64,000 bases of DNA from Ruminococcus sp. (GTDB lineage: Bacteria; Bacillota; Clostridia; Oscillospirales; Ruminococcaceae). The translations under genes and the position numbers were made by a program. Position 1 is the first letter of the stretch. The number at the start of each line of letters is the position of its first letter. Under the pieces are notes generated by a model that worked only from the letters and a program-made list of their open reading frames with translations, did no database searches and was not told the DNA's origin. Below, in pieces: positions 1 through 9,997 of this stretch. Location: positions 1-64,000 of the forward strand of contig SVNP01000005.1 of assembly GCA_015066805.1 (NCBI GenBank), written 5' to 3'.

Positions 1-2
1 AC

Positions 3-51
3 TGCTGCATAATGCAGCAAAGCGACCAAGCCTGCCGCTTAATCGCTTTGC
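3..51. repeat. Two overlapping perfect inverted repeats
   Basis: TGCTGCAT and ATGCAGCA (3-10, 12-19) form an 8-bp palindrome around one base. GCAAAGCGA (17-25) pairs perfectly with TCGCTTTGC (43-51) across a 17-base loop. The two share bases 17-19 and so are mutually exclusive as RNA structures. No strong T-run follows on either strand. The rest of 1-126 holds no gene that I can support. The site may be the end of a gene or regulatory element lying outside the window. Confidence 0.4.
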
Positions 52-126
52 ACAATGTTTTCTATTATTCTTTGTCTAACTTTTGGGTGTCAGTTCAGTT
101 TGATCTCGTGCGGGCTTTTTGTGGGT

Positions 127-945
127 TTACAGACCATCCACAAAGGCATACAGGGCGGAGTCGGTTTCGTATGTATCCACCTTATGCTGTGTGATGGAGC
201 CGTTTTCATACAGATTTGCCGTTACAGTGAGCTGTTGAGTATTCACAATGTATTGTGCCACACGCTGCAGGCTGCTGCCTTCCCAGCGGTAGATCTCATA
301 GGTGAAAACTACTGCGTTGCCTTTCACACGGCTGTGTACGGTTTTTTCCGATGCACGGAAATACGGGTTGACCAGCTCAATGGGTGTCTGCCGATACTGC
401 TGCGTGCCTGTATCCCATAAAAACAAGGCAAAGGTCTTGTTTTCCGCAGCATCCTTGACAGGCAGCAGCAGGTCATAGCAGCCGTCATAGTTGCAGTCAC
501 GGATGATATAATGCTCCGCCAGATAAGAAGCGGTTTCTGCTGAAAGGGCATAGTGCAATGTCTGATAGTTTCCGCCTTCGATTCGCAGACCGATGCCCTC
601 TGTGGTGAATACATAGGTGAAATTCAGAGGGTGTGGCTCATCAGAACGGCCGTAATCGGTGCTTTCGGCGGGAAAGCGTTCGGTGGTGGTAACGGTAGTT
701 GTCGTTTGTACGGAGGTTGTGGTTTCCTGTGTGGTAGTTGCCGCAGTGGTCTGAGAGCTGCTTGCGGATGTGGTTGACGATGTTGTGGCGGAAGCTGTGG
801 TGGCAGAGGCAGTTGCTTCCGTGCTTTGCAGCACTGCTTCACCTGTGGAGTCAGGGGTGCTGTTGGGTTGGTGAGGAGTAATGCTGCATCCCCCAAGAAA
901 CAGGCAAAGGGCGGCAGCCGTAAGCTGCCCCAATGTTTTTTTCAT
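127..945 (-). CDS. Secreted lipoprotein, Ser/Thr-rich linker, unknown function
   Basis: The 272-residue protein begins MKKTLGQL, has a hydrophobic stretch and a lipobox ending LGGC, with Cys20 the predicted lipidated residue. Residues about 27-90 are almost entirely Ser, Thr, Ala and Gln, typical of a wall-spanning linker. The C-terminal ~180 residues form a globular domain containing a VKDAAEN..FLWD segment and the acidic stretch DCNYDGCYD, reminiscent of calcium-binding loops but too weak to name a family. The start is supported by AGGAG just upstream and by the consensus promoter at 984-1012. It diverges from the dockerin protease gene. Surface attachment is a firm inference; the role is unknown. 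Confidence 0.8.
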   Translation of the reverse strand: MKKTLGQLTAAALCLFLGGCSITPHQPNSTPDSTGEAVLQSTEATASATTASATTSSTTSASSSQTTAATTTQETTTSVQTTTTVTTTERFPAESTDYGRSDEPHPLNFTYVFTTEGIGLRIEGGNYQTLHYALSAETASYLAEHYIIRDCNYDGCYDLLLPVKDAAENKTFALFLWDTGTQQYRQTPIELVNPYFRASEKTVHSRVKGNAVVFTYEIYRWEGSSLQRVAQYIVNTQQLTVTANLYENGSITQHKVDTYETDSALYAFVDGL

Positions 946-983
946 AGGATCTCCTTTGGTTGGGTAACGGTGTTTGTTGTTTC

Positions 984-1012
984 ATTATACACGCCAAAAT
1001 GACTTTTGTCAA
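984..1012 (-). promoter_or_regulatory. Sigma-A promoter of the lipoprotein gene
   Basis: On the minus strand TTGACA (1012-1007) and TATAAT (989-984) are separated by 17 bp, a perfect consensus. It lies 38 bases upstream of the lipoprotein start. Confidence 0.85.
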
Positions 1013-1069
1013 GAGGATTGCCCATCTGTGATGAACTTGGGAAAATATTGTGAAACCCTACAATTCTTG

Positions 1070-1098
1070 TTGACAGTTCTGGGGGATTATGGTATGAT
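1070..1098 (+). promoter_or_regulatory. Sigma-A promoter of the S8 protease gene
   Basis: TTGACA (1070-1075), a 17-bp spacer and TATGAT (1093-1098) lie 36 bases before the ATG. It is arranged back to back with the lipoprotein promoter within one 189-base intergenic region. Confidence 0.85.
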
Positions 1099-1134
1099 AT
1101 CTATGTATGAATTTGTATTCCGAAAGGGGATATT

Positions 1135-4100
1135 ATGACAGCTTTTATCCGAACCAAAAAGATCGCCGCAATGCTTGCCGCAGTGATGACGGTGCAGGCA
1201 GCGGTGTGTTCTTCCCATATATTGCAGCCCATATCTGTCGGTGCATCGGAAAAAACACTTTCTGTCACGGAATTTGCCCGTGATCTTCAGGTTTTCTCTC
1301 TGTTTGATGATCCCGAGGAAGCTTATGATACCCTGGTGTATCACAAAGAAGCAGGGGTTTTGTATGCCGACGGACAGCCTGTGGGTACTCGCAGGGGTGA
1401 TCTGACGGTAGGCGAAGAAGGTCTGCTGATCTGCGCCAATGCCAAGGGGATTACCAAGGGAATGCTGACAGAATCGCCTTTGCTGCTGCCTTTTGAAGAG
1501 CATGCCGACCGGTGGGGCTATACCGTTACCGAAGAAAACGGTCTGTATACCATCCGCAACGAGTTTCAGACAGCACGTCTGATCGTAAAAGCTTCCGGTG
1601 AGATCGACGATCTGGGTGCAAGAGCAGTGGTCAGCGGCTATCGGGATCTGACGATTCTGCAATACGCAGATTCTGCGGAGGCTTATGCTGCTTATCAGAT
1701 ATATGCCGCAGACAGCAATGTGGAATATGTTCAGCCTTCCCGTTATGTATCGGTGGCAGGGCAGCCCGCCGATCTGCAGGCAGATGCAGCGGTAAGCGGA
1801 CTGGAAAGCGGCTCTTATTACACATGGGGTGCCAACTATCTGCGGACAGACCTGTTTTATGATACATATCTGGCAGATCGTGAACTGACCGAAGATGTGA
1901 TTGTGGCTGTTCTGGATACGGGTATCAATCCCCGACACAGTATGGTGGCCGGCCGTGTGGTTGAGGGTGGTGTGAATTTCTCCGGCTCCGGCGATGACAG
2001 CGCCGAGGATGATTACGGTCACGGTACCCATTGTGCAGGTACCATCTGTGAGCTGACGCCTGAGCAGGTGAAGATCCTGCCCATTAAGATCTTTGATGCC
2101 CAGGGCAAGGCTACCGAAGAACAGATCTATGCGGGCTTGATGTATGCCATCGAGCAGGATGCGGACCTGCTGAATATGAGCTTTGGCGGTCTGGGTGTCA
2201 GCCCTCTGGAAGCCGAAGCCATGGCACTTGCTGATGCCAAGGGGATTATTTGCTGTGCAGCGGCAGGCAATAATTCCGATGAAGCACGGTATTATTACCC
2301 CGGAGGTATTGAAAGCTGTATTACGGTAGCTGCCATTGATCGCGATATGATGCTGGCGGATTTCTCCAATTACGGCGATCTGGTAGATGTATGTGCACCG
2401 GGTGTAGGCATTACCAGCGGTGTGCTGGGAGATAACAATAAGACCGAAGCATGGAACGGCACCAGTATGGCAACACCTCATGCAACTGCCTGCTGTGCCA
2501 TGCTGCTGCTGGCATGGCCTGAGCTGACGCCCGAAGCCTGCTGTGCCATGCTGACTGCCAATGCGGTGGATCTGGGCGAGGCGGGCTTTGACGAGGACTA
2601 CGCCTGGGGCTTGGTTTCTCTGGCGGATTTTGCCTATACCGACGGCCGCTGTGCTTTGCCTGAATTCTCCGAGAAGGCAGGCAATTACGGCAAAGGCTTT
2701 TCCTTTGAGATCGAATGCGCCACCGAAGGTGCCGAGCTTTACTATACATTGGACAGCTCTGTACCAAGTCCTCAAAACGGGATTCGCTATACCGGCCCCA
2801 TTTCCGTATCCGCCACCACCAGAGTGCGTGTTGTGGCGGTCAAGGATGGCTGTATGGATAGTCTGGTGGCGGAATGTGTGTACTCTGTGGGCGGTCTGGA
2901 TGTTCCCGATCCTTATGAAGTGGAAAACGGTGTGCTGAAAGCCTATCGCGGTGTGGTGCGCCGCCTTGCAGTGCCCGATGTCATCGACGGACAGGTCATT
3001 ACAGCCATCGGCGATGATGCCTTTGCAGAGAACCCCTACTTGCAGGAGATCCTTTTGCCGGATACGGTTTCTGCATTGGGGGCTTCTGCTTTTGCGGATT
3101 GTATGGCTTTGACTTCTGTGGAGGGCAGCTCCGTTACTGTGTTGGGCGATGCTGCTTTTGCAGGTTGCCGGGCTTTGGAGGAGGTTTCTTTTGCTGCTCA
3201 ACTGTCCAATGTGGGAGAAAGTGCCTTTGCGGATTGTTCCTCTTTGCATATGCTGCGTCTGGATCGGCTGACGGCTGTTCCTTCCGGTTGTTTTGCAGGC
3301 TGTTCCGCTCTGGAATCGGTTTATCTGCCCACAGCCAAGTCCTTTGGTGCATCTGCTTTTGAAAATTGTGCTTCTCTTGCCGCTGTACAGTGCGGCTGGG
3401 AAGCGGTTACGGTGCTGGAAGACCGTGTATTTGCGGGCTGTACCGCTTTTGCGGGTTCGTTGGGCTTTGTGGCACTGGAGCAGCTTGGTGAATCCGTATT
3501 TGACGGTGCGGAATCGCTGCTGCGTGTTTCTCTGCCGGAGCAGATCACAGCACTGCCCCGCAGAACCTTTGCCGGCTGCCGTTCGCTGCGGCAGCTGGTA
3601 CTGCCCGGGATTACGGAGATCGGTGATGCAGCACTGGCGGTGCAGCAATATACCTTCGGGGTTTCCGTGGAGCTGCCCTTTGATCGTGTCACACATATCG
3701 GTACCGATGCATTCTACGGTTGTTCTCTGGGCAGCCGTGGAGAAACCACGACTTTTTCCGCAATGACAGAGCTTCCGTATCGGTCTTTTGCGGCTGTGGT
3801 TGCCGATGTCCTTGCATTTCCGCAGGTCACCGCCGTATACGGTCAGGCTTTTGCGGATGCCGCTGTGGGCATCATTGAGCTGCCTGCGGCACAGCAGCTT
3901 GGAGATGCCTCTGTCAGCAATACCGACTGGGTCATTCTTTCCGATGCCTGTACGGTGCTTCATACCTCTGCCATTGATGCCGAAACACAGATTTACTGCA
4001 CATCGCCCTCTCAGGCATTGCTGGAGTACAGTGAAGCAAGCGGGCATATCATAACAGATGTACCCGCATATGTGTATGCCTTTGGTACCAATAGCACGGT

Positions 4101-7100
4101 TGCCCAGTATACGCCTCTTACATTGACCTTGCTGACTGTGGGTGAAGGCTTGCGCTTCCAATGGTACACAGTAGATGAAAACGGCAGCGAGATCATGATC
4201 CCTGAGGCGGAATCCTGTCGGTATCTTCCTGTGGTTTCACAAACAGGGCATACCGTATATCTCTGTAAAGCACAATCCGATGAAGGACTTGTGGCGGAAG
4301 CCCGATACAATGTTACGGTAACGGCCGTAGAACAGGAGATCCTGGAGCTGCACAAGCCTGTGTATTATACCGATGCAGCATCGCATACCTTGCTGTTTGT
4401 GCCCCAAGCCGATGGCGTGCACTATTTCACGTCCTTTGGTGATGTGATGTCCCAGGGTACCGTGACCGATGTACAGGGGGAGCTGCTTGGCATGATGACA
4501 CAGCAGCCCGACGGCTCGGAGCTTTGTACGGTGACCTTGCAGAAAGGACAGCAATATCTGATCCACACCGCTCCGATGTGGCAGGGCGTTTATGCCCTGT
4601 GTGCATCTGCAGAGCTGAAACAGGCACAATCTGTCGCCGATCTGACGGTTGCATATGATTCTTTGTTCTATCCTACCCATGGGGATGAAATACCCGCAGT
4701 AACCGTTATGGCTCCCGATGGTACCTTGCCCGAAGCAGAGCGTGATTATCATATGATCTTCACAAGCAGCAACAGCCGCGGCAGAATTTATCTGTTTGGT
4801 CTGGGGAATTACAGCGGTTGTCTGGTACTGCCTTGTTCCGTATATGCTCCCGTGTACGCAGATACGGTCAATCCCGTAGCACTCAGCAGCAAGGATGATA
4901 CGGTTACCTATGCCTTTGTGCCCCGCTCCGGCGGAGAGTATTATTTCTATTCTGCTTACCTGCCCGGCTACGCCGAGGAATACGCCTATTATCTCCGTAT
5001 GGGTGCTTTGCCTGCCAACCGGCGGTATTATTCCATTAACCCGGAAGCACGCATTACCGATGAGGACGGCAACGAGCTGGCTTATAACGATAACAGCGGC
5101 GGCAACGGTATGTTCCGCGGTAAAGTAAAGCTGCAGGCAGGCCGCAGATATCTGATCACCTGTACGGCCAAGGCTGCCGCATCGTTTTCGCTGGTGCTTT
5201 CCAAGCAGTTGTATACCGTTGCAGAGGGCAAGGTGTCAGGTCTGTCTCCGTATAACTATCGGGAGGATATGCCCGCAAACCCCGATGCCGGCTTAAGCAT
5301 AGAGGGCGTTCCGCTGGTAAAGGGACAGGATTTTCTGCAGATCGACAGCTTTCATGATGTGCCCGGTCTGGGCGTTGTGATCATGCAGGGGATTGGTCTG
5401 TATACAGGTACGGCACAGTGGTCGTATCAGATCAACTACTCCGGCGGTGATGCGGTATCTGTGGAGATGGGCGGTACTGCGGGGGTTTCCTTCTCCGAAG
5501 CTGCCCGTATTCAGGCGGTACGGTTTACGGCAAAAAGCCGCAATGCGGAATCCAATACCGATATGTACCGCATCTTCAATGATGACGGCAAAAACAAGCG
5601 TCTGCGGCATAGTCTGTATGCGTATTCCGAGCGCACGGGAATATATTCTCTTGTGGCTACCGGTACGGGTATCTCCGATTACGAGCTGAAAGACGGTGAA
5701 TACTGTGCAGTGTTTTATCCGGTTTACAGCGGCAAGCCTGCTGCACATACCGTAACCGTACTGCAGCCGCACTCTCTGGCAGATGCTGAGGTTTTTGTGG
5801 CTCCGCAGACTTACACAGGCGGCATCGTGACTCCCGAATACCGGGTAACGGCAAACGGTGTTGCTTTGACAGAAGGTGTGGACTTTAAGGTGCGGTATTT
5901 TACCGATCCCGTTATGTTTGGTACACAGGAATATCTGCTGGAACCCATGAATACCGCTTACGGCAGGATTTCCGGCACCTTTGAGATCGTAGTGGAGCTG
6001 CCCGAGGATGCGCCTTTGCTGACAGTGGGACAGCATACGACGCAGGTTACTTTGGAGGACCGTCTGGCGGTGTATCGGTTTGTTTCGGAAACCGATGCCA
6101 CCTATATGCTTTCCAATGCACAGGCCATGGATGTGGTCATGCGTGCGTTTTCTGCCGATGGCACGGTGCTGTGCGAGGGCTACGGCACAGGCGAGCAATA
6201 TGTTACCTTTGATGCAAAAGCAGGGGAGACCTGCTATATCATGATCAAATTTAACGGTACATTGCGTGCGGGTACCATTCACTTCGGGCTGACAAACGAT
6301 TATCATTTGCTTTCCGATTGTGAAGTGATCGCAGAGCAGCTTCCGTGGACAGGTGAACCGCTGGTGCCTGTGGTACAGTTCTATGATGGCGAAAAGCTGC
6401 TGACCGAGGGCGTGGATTATGAGCTGCGATACTGCAATGATCATACCAATGTGGGTACCGGTACGGCACATTATCGGGGCATTGGCGAATACTTCGGTAC
6501 CTGTGAAGTGCAGTTTTCCGTGGTGGCTCCCGATTTGTTTGCTCTGCCCGATGTGGAGGTGTTCCCTGTACTGTTGGATGCCATTCGCAAGGGCGATGAG
6601 GAGACCGATTGCGATTATCATATCTACAGCTATACCGCAGGCCGTGATTGCCGGATGCAACTGGATGTGTTTGATGTATACTGTCTGCTGACTGCCCAGC
6701 TTTATCATGAAGACGGTACGCTGGCAGACAGCTTTACCACCAAGCGCAATGACAGCATGACATTTTCCATGACAGCAGGTGAAACTGTTTATGTGCTGAT
6801 GTCCGCTACGGATATTTCCAGTTGGAATCAGACGTACAGCCTGATGTTTTCTCTTGCAGAGCCTTTGGGCGACAGCATGGTGGAGGATACCGAGCATAGC
6901 GTGACCTATCTGGTCAATGCGGAAAGCGGCTATGCGGAAGGCTACCGTTTTGCCGAGGATGCGGAAAGTGCTGTTCTGCTGCCGGAGATCGGCGGTGTGC
7001 CTGTGACATATTATCCGGAAGCCCTGTTCTCGGAGCTGCCCCATGGGTTTGTGGTCTACGGCTATCCGGGCTGTGCTGCGGAAGCCTATGCGGACAAGTA

Positions 7101-7332
7101 TGGCTTTGTGTATCTCAATGCCGATTGTGAAGCACCCACAACAGTGGACGGAGATCTCAACGGTGACGGAAGCTGTTCTGTGGCGGATGTGGTGCTGCAC
7201 AGCCATATGGTTGCGGAAACAAAGGCATTGAGTGTTTCGGCTGCTTGTATGTTTGCTGCGGACCGTGACGGCGATGGGCTGCTGACCTTGCAGGATACAC
7301 TGCTGCTGCTGAGAAAATTGGCATTGTTCTGA
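1135..7332 (+). CDS. Giant secreted subtilisin-like (S8) protease with LRR, Ig-like modules and C-terminal dockerin
   Basis: The 2,065-residue protein opens with a signal peptide (about residues 1-38) and a propeptide-like region. The S8 catalytic domain contains Asp261 (VLDTG), His296 (GHGTH), oxyanion Asn379 (AAGNN) and Ser444 (GTSMATP), so the triad is intact. A chitobiase-type Fn3-like module follows (about 510-585), with the motif YYTLDSSVPS. BspA-type leucine-rich repeats (LRR_5, CxxLxxVxLPxxVxxxGxxAF pattern) occupy about 610-960. Beyond these, roughly 1,000 residues contain at least three similar Ig/MBG-like modules (GVDFKVRYF, GVDYELRYC type). The last 60 residues are a type I dockerin with calcium loops DLNGDGSCSVADV and DRDGDGLLTLQDT. 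The family and dockerin imply export and docking on a cohesin scaffold. The start has AAAGGGG five bases upstream. Confidence 0.93.
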   Translation: MTAFIRTKKIAAMLAAVMTVQAAVCSSHILQPISVGASEKTLSVTEFARDLQVFSLFDDPEEAYDTLVYHKEAGVLYADGQPVGTRRGDLTVGEEGLLICANAKGITKGMLTESPLLLPFEEHADRWGYTVTEENGLYTIRNEFQTARLIVKASGEIDDLGARAVVSGYRDLTILQYADSAEAYAAYQIYAADSNVEYVQPSRYVSVAGQPADLQADAAVSGLESGSYYTWGANYLRTDLFYDTYLADRELTEDVIVAVLDTGINPRHSMVAGRVVEGGVNFSGSGDDSAEDDYGHGTHCAGTICELTPEQVKILPIKIFDAQGKATEEQIYAGLMYAIEQDADLLNMSFGGLGVSPLEAEAMALADAKGIICCAAAGNNSDEARYYYPGGIESCITVAAIDRDMMLADFSNYGDLVDVCAPGVGITSGVLGDNNKTEAWNGTSMATPHATACCAMLLLAWPELTPEACCAMLTANAVDLGEAGFDEDYAWGLVSLADFAYTDGRCALPEFSEKAGNYGKGFSFEIECATEGAELYYTLDSSVPSPQNGIRYTGPISVSATTRVRVVAVKDGCMDSLVAECVYSVGGLDVPDPYEVENGVLKAYRGVVRRLAVPDVIDGQVITAIGDDAFAENPYLQEILLPDTVSALGASAFADCMALTSVEGSSVTVLGDAAFAGCRALEEVSFAAQLSNVGESAFADCSSLHMLRLDRLTAVPSGCFAGCSALESVYLPTAKSFGASAFENCASLAAVQCGWEAVTVLEDRVFAGCTAFAGSLGFVALEQLGESVFDGAESLLRVSLPEQITALPRRTFAGCRSLRQLVLPGITEIGDAALAVQQYTFGVSVELPFDRVTHIGTDAFYGCSLGSRGETTTFSAMTELPYRSFAAVVADVLAFPQVTAVYGQAFADAAVGIIELPAAQQLGDASVSNTDWVILSDACTVLHTSAIDAETQIYCTSPSQALLEYSEASGHIITDVPAYVYAFGTNSTVAQYTPLTLTLLTVGEGLRFQWYTVDENGSEIMIPEAESCRYLPVVSQTGHTVYLCKAQSDEGLVAEARYNVTVTAVEQEILELHKPVYYTDAASHTLLFVPQADGVHYFTSFGDVMSQGTVTDVQGELLGMMTQQPDGSELCTVTLQKGQQYLIHTAPMWQGVYALCASAELKQAQSVADLTVAYDSLFYPTHGDEIPAVTVMAPDGTLPEAERDYHMIFTSSNSRGRIYLFGLGNYSGCLVLPCSVYAPVYADTVNPVALSSKDDTVTYAFVPRSGGEYYFYSAYLPGYAEEYAYYLRMGALPANRRYYSINPEARITDEDGNELAYNDNSGGNGMFRGKVKLQAGRRYLITCTAKAAASFSLVLSKQLYTVAEGKVSGLSPYNYREDMPANPDAGLSIEGVPLVKGQDFLQIDSFHDVPGLGVVIMQGIGLYTGTAQWSYQINYSGGDAVSVEMGGTAGVSFSEAARIQAVRFTAKSRNAESNTDMYRIFNDDGKNKRLRHSLYAYSERTGIYSLVATGTGISDYELKDGEYCAVFYPVYSGKPAAHTVTVLQPHSLADAEVFVAPQTYTGGIVTPEYRVTANGVALTEGVDFKVRYFTDPVMFGTQEYLLEPMNTAYGRISGTFEIVVELPEDAPLLTVGQHTTQVTLEDRLAVYRFVSETDATYMLSNAQAMDVVMRAFSADGTVLCEGYGTGEQYVTFDAKAGETCYIMIKFNGTLRAGTIHFGLTNDYHLLSDCEVIAEQLPWTGEPLVPVVQFYDGEKLLTEGVDYELRYCNDHTNVGTGTAHYRGIGEYFGTCEVQFSVVAPDLFALPDVEVFPVLLDAIRKGDEETDCDYHIYSYTAGRDCRMQLDVFDVYCLLTAQLYHEDGTLADSFTTKRNDSMTFSMTAGETVYVLMSATDISSWNQTYSLMFSLAEPLGDSMVEDTEHSVTYLVNAESGYAEGYRFAEDAESAVLLPEIGGVPVTYYPEALFSELPHGFVVYGYPGCAAEAYADKYGFVYLNADCEAPTTVDGDLNGDGSCSVADVVLHSHMVAETKALSVSAACMFAADRDGDGLLTLQDTLLLLRKLALF

Positions 7333-7336
7333 CAGT

Positions 7337-7380
7337 AAAAAGGGAGGATCTGTGAAAAACAGATCCTCCCTTTTGGTTTT
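7337..7380 (+). terminator. Intrinsic terminator after the protease gene
   Basis: A 16-bp perfect stem (7338-7353 with 7359-7374; core AGGGAGGATCTGT) with a GAAAA loop runs into TTTTGGTTTT. It lies six bases after the stop codon. Confidence 0.9.
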
Positions 7381-7403
7381 CATGGGAAAATGGCAAATTT
7401 GTC

Positions 7404-7432
7404 TTGACAATTAAAGGAAACTGGGCTATAAT
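7404..7432 (+). promoter_or_regulatory. Sigma-A promoter of glyQS
   Basis: TTGACA (7404-7409), 17-bp spacer, TATAAT (7427-7432): a perfect consensus. The predicted transcript starts near 7439, leaving a leader of only about 33 bases. That excludes a T-box leader and an upstream ATG start at 7433. Confidence 0.9.
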
Positions 7433-7471
7433 ATGATGAGTATGTGCAATTTTGGAAAGGCGGTTTCTATC

Positions 7472-8878
7472 ATGTTGAAAAACACCGAAAAAACAATGGA
7501 CAAGATCGTTGATCTTTGCAAGTCCAGAGGCTTTGTGTATCCCGGCTCCGAGATTTACGGCGGTCTGGCAAATACCTGGGATTACGGCCCCCTTGGCGTG
7601 GAACTGAAGGATAACATCAAGCGTGCATGGCGCAAGAAATTCATTCAGGAGAACCGCTACAATGTGGGCCTGGACAGTGCCATCCTCATGAATCCTCAGA
7701 CCTGGGTTGCTTCCGGTCATATCGGCGGCTTCTCCGATCCTCTGATGGACTGCAAGGAGTGCAAGACTCGTCACAGAGCCGATAACCTCATCGAGGATTT
7801 TGACGGCACCAACCCCAGCGGCTGGAGCAATGAGGAAATGATGGCATATATCCGTGACCATCACATCTGCTGCCCCAACTGCGGCAAGGAAAACTTCACC
7901 GATATCCGTCAGTTCAACCTGATGTTCAAGACCTTCCAGGGTGTGACCGAGGACAGCAAGTCCGAGCTGTATCTGCGTCCCGAGACCGCCCAGGGTATCT
8001 TTGTGAACTTTGCCAACATCCAGCGTACCAGCCGCAAGAAGATCCCCTTCGGCGTGGCACAGGTGGGCAAGTCCTTCCGCAATGAGATCACCCCCGGCAA
8101 CTTCATCTTCCGTGTCCGTGAGTTTGAGCAGATGGAGTTGGAGTTCTTCTGCAAGCCCGGTACCGATCTGGAGTGGTTTGATTACTGGCGCAGCTTCTGC
8201 CGTGACTGGCTGCTGAGCCTGGGCATCAAGGAAGAGAACCTGCGCCTGAGAGATCACTCTCCCGAGGAGCTGTGCTTCTACTCCAAGGCAACTACCGATT
8301 TCGAGTACCTGTTCCCCTTTGGATGGGGCGAGCTGTGGGGCATTGCCGACCGTACCGACTACGATCTGACCCAGCACATCAACACCAGCGGCAAGTCTTT
8401 GGAGTACTTTGATCCCGAGACCAACGAAAAGTACATCCCCTATGTTATTGAGCCTTCTCTGGGCGTGGAGCGTCTGTTCCTGACCGTTGTGACCGAGGCT
8501 TATGATGAGGAAGAACTGGTTTCCGTTGATAAGAACGGCAATGAGAAGAAGGATGTCCGTACCGTTATGCGTTTCCATCCCGCACTGGCACCCTTCAAGG
8601 CTGCAGTGCTGCCTTTGGTGAAGAAGCTCACACCTCAGGCACTGGAGGTGTTTGATATGCTCTCCAAGAAGTTCAACGTGGACTTTGACGAGGCCGGCAC
8701 CATCGGCAAGCGTTATCGTCGTCAGGATGAGATCGGTACGCCCTTCTGCATTACCTACGATTTCGATACTTTGGAAAAGGATAACAGCGTTACCATCCGT
8801 GACCGTGATACCATGGAGCAGGTGCGTGTGCCCATCGAGAATCTGGTGGCATATCTGGAAGAAAAGATCGCATTCTGA
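7472..8878 (+). CDS. glyQS: Glycyl-tRNA synthetase (dimeric class II type)
   Basis: The 468-residue enzyme charges tRNA-Gly with glycine. It carries family hallmarks [13 protein letters not shown] near the N-terminus, a zinc-binding-like CPNCGKENF insert, FNLMFKT, motif 2-like [14 protein letters not shown] and the anticodon-binding C-terminal domain ([13 protein letters not shown]). It is the single-chain, eukaryote-like form rather than the bacterial alpha2beta2 form. An in-frame ATG 13 codons upstream lies inside the -10 box region. The ATG at 7472, eight bases after GGAAAGGCGG, is therefore the start. The gene is monocistronic, with its own promoter and terminator. Confidence 0.95.
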   Translation: MLKNTEKTMDKIVDLCKSRGFVYPGSEIYGGLANTWDYGPLGVELKDNIKRAWRKKFIQENRYNVGLDSAILMNPQTWVASGHIGGFSDPLMDCKECKTRHRADNLIEDFDGTNPSGWSNEEMMAYIRDHHICCPNCGKENFTDIRQFNLMFKTFQGVTEDSKSELYLRPETAQGIFVNFANIQRTSRKKIPFGVAQVGKSFRNEITPGNFIFRVREFEQMELEFFCKPGTDLEWFDYWRSFCRDWLLSLGIKEENLRLRDHSPEELCFYSKATTDFEYLFPFGWGELWGIADRTDYDLTQHINTSGKSLEYFDPETNEKYIPYVIEPSLGVERLFLTVVTEAYDEEELVSVDKNGNEKKDVRTVMRFHPALAPFKAAVLPLVKKLTPQALEVFDMLSKKFNVDFDEAGTIGKRYRRQDEIGTPFCITYDFDTLEKDNSVTIRDRDTMEQVRVPIENLVAYLEEKIAF

Positions 8879-8893
8879 CCCGCAAGATGTATA

Positions 8894-8932
8894 AGAGAAC
8901 ACTCCCTGCACAAGGAGTGTTCTCTTTCTTTC
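8894..8932 (+). terminator. Intrinsic terminator after glyQS
   Basis: AGAGAACACTCC (8894-8905) pairs perfectly with GGAGTGTTCTCT (8914-8925), followed by TTCTTTCT. Confidence 0.9.
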
Positions 8933-8963
8933 TGTTGGGCGGAGCTTTTTTCTGCTTTGGTAC

Positions 8964-8992
8964 TTGCAACCAACGCATTTTTGTGGTATGAT
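8964..8992 (+). promoter_or_regulatory. Predicted sigma-A promoter of hprK
   Basis: TTGCAA (8964-8969), 17 bp, TATGAT (8987-8992), 45 bases before the hprK start. Confidence 0.65.
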
Positions 8993-9037
8993 AATAAGAG
9001 AATCTGCCACTAATTTGACAAAGAGGAGGCTTTTCAT

Positions 9038-9997
9038 ATGTCTGAGCAATTTACGGTAACCCTGCAAGAGATCGTCAATGAATTCCAGTTGGAGGTCATT
9101 CATGCACCCTGTGATCTGAATACCGTACAACTGACCGAAAATGATATCATCCGTCCGGGCCTGCAGCTCATGGGCTTTTATGAGTATTTCAACCCCGAGC
9201 GTATTCAGGTGGTGGGTAAAATGGAGTTTGCCTATCTTTCCACCATTGATGCACAAACCCGCTATGACCATCTGGAAAAGCTGTTTGCCCACCATATCAC
9301 CGCCCTTTGTATGACCCGCGGACTCAGCGTGTTTCCCGAAATGATGAAGCTGGCACAGGAATACCATGTGCCTCTGCTGCGTTCTGCAGAATCCACCTCA
9401 CATTTCACATCCAGCCTGCTTTCCTATCTGAACCACAATCTGGCTCCCCGTGTCACACGTCACGGCGTGCTGATCGAAATTTACGGTGAGGGTATTTTCA
9501 TCACCGGCGAAAGCGGCGTGGGTAAGAGCGAAACCGCTATTGAGCTGGTAAAGCGCGGTCACCGTCTGGTTGCCGATGATGCCGTTGAGATCCGTAAGGT
9601 ATCCAACACCAGCCTTGTGGGTACTTCTCCCGATAACATCCGTCACTTCCTGGAGCTGCGCGGTATCGGCATTATCAATGTGCGCCGCCTGTTCGGTATG
9701 GGTGCCGTTAAGATCTCTCAGGAGATCGACATGATCATTCAGCTTGAGCTTTGGAACAGTGCCAAGGTCTATGACCGTATGGGTGTGGATACCCAGTATT
9801 CCACCATTCTGGGCGTAAAGACACCTTCTCTGACCATTCCCGTAACACCCGGCCGAAATCTGGCTGTTATTATGGAGGTCGCCGCTATGAATAACCGTCA
9901 GAAGAAGATGGGCTACAATGCGGCACAGGAGCTGATGCAGCGTCTTGGCGTGAATATGGAAGGTACCGAGACTGTTCGGGATTTTGATGCTTTCTGA
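9038..9997 (+). CDS. hprK: HPr kinase/phosphorylase
   Basis: The 319-residue protein phosphorylates and dephosphorylates Ser46 of HPr, the Gram-positive carbon-catabolite switch. The Walker A motif GESGVGKSETA is near residue 158, and the family signature LELRGIGIINVRRLFG follows. The length is normal for the family. AGAGGAGG precedes the ATG. It begins the conserved firmicute order hprK-PHP-murB-rapZ. The presence of regulatory HprK implies CcpA/HPr control of the sugar genes in this genome. Confidence 0.95.
   Translation: MSEQFTVTLQEIVNEFQLEVIHAPCDLNTVQLTENDIIRPGLQLMGFYEYFNPERIQVVGKMEFAYLSTIDAQTRYDHLEKLFAHHITALCMTRGLSVFPEMMKLAQEYHVPLLRSAESTSHFTSSLLSYLNHNLAPRVTRHGVLIEIYGEGIFITGESGVGKSETAIELVKRGHRLVADDAVEIRKVSNTSLVGTSPDNIRHFLELRGIGIINVRRLFGMGAVKISQEIDMIIQLELWNSAKVYDRMGVDTQYSTILGVKTPSLTIPVTPGRNLAVIMEVAAMNNRQKKMGYNAAQELMQRLGVNMEGTETVRDFDAF

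Noticed and set aside
1087-4161. Long open frame on the minus strand opposite the protease gene (about 1,000 codons)
   Set aside because: It is the antisense of a strongly supported gene, has no start signal and encodes a compositionally odd His/Gln/Arg-rich product. It comes from the codon bias of the real gene.
5293-7410. Long minus-strand frame opposite the end of the protease gene
   Set aside because: Mirror of the real gene, covering the terminator and the glyQS promoter; no domain was recognisable.
7404-7472. T-box leader for glyQS
   Set aside because: The promoter -10 box ends at 7432, leaving about 33 bases of leader, too short for a T-box.
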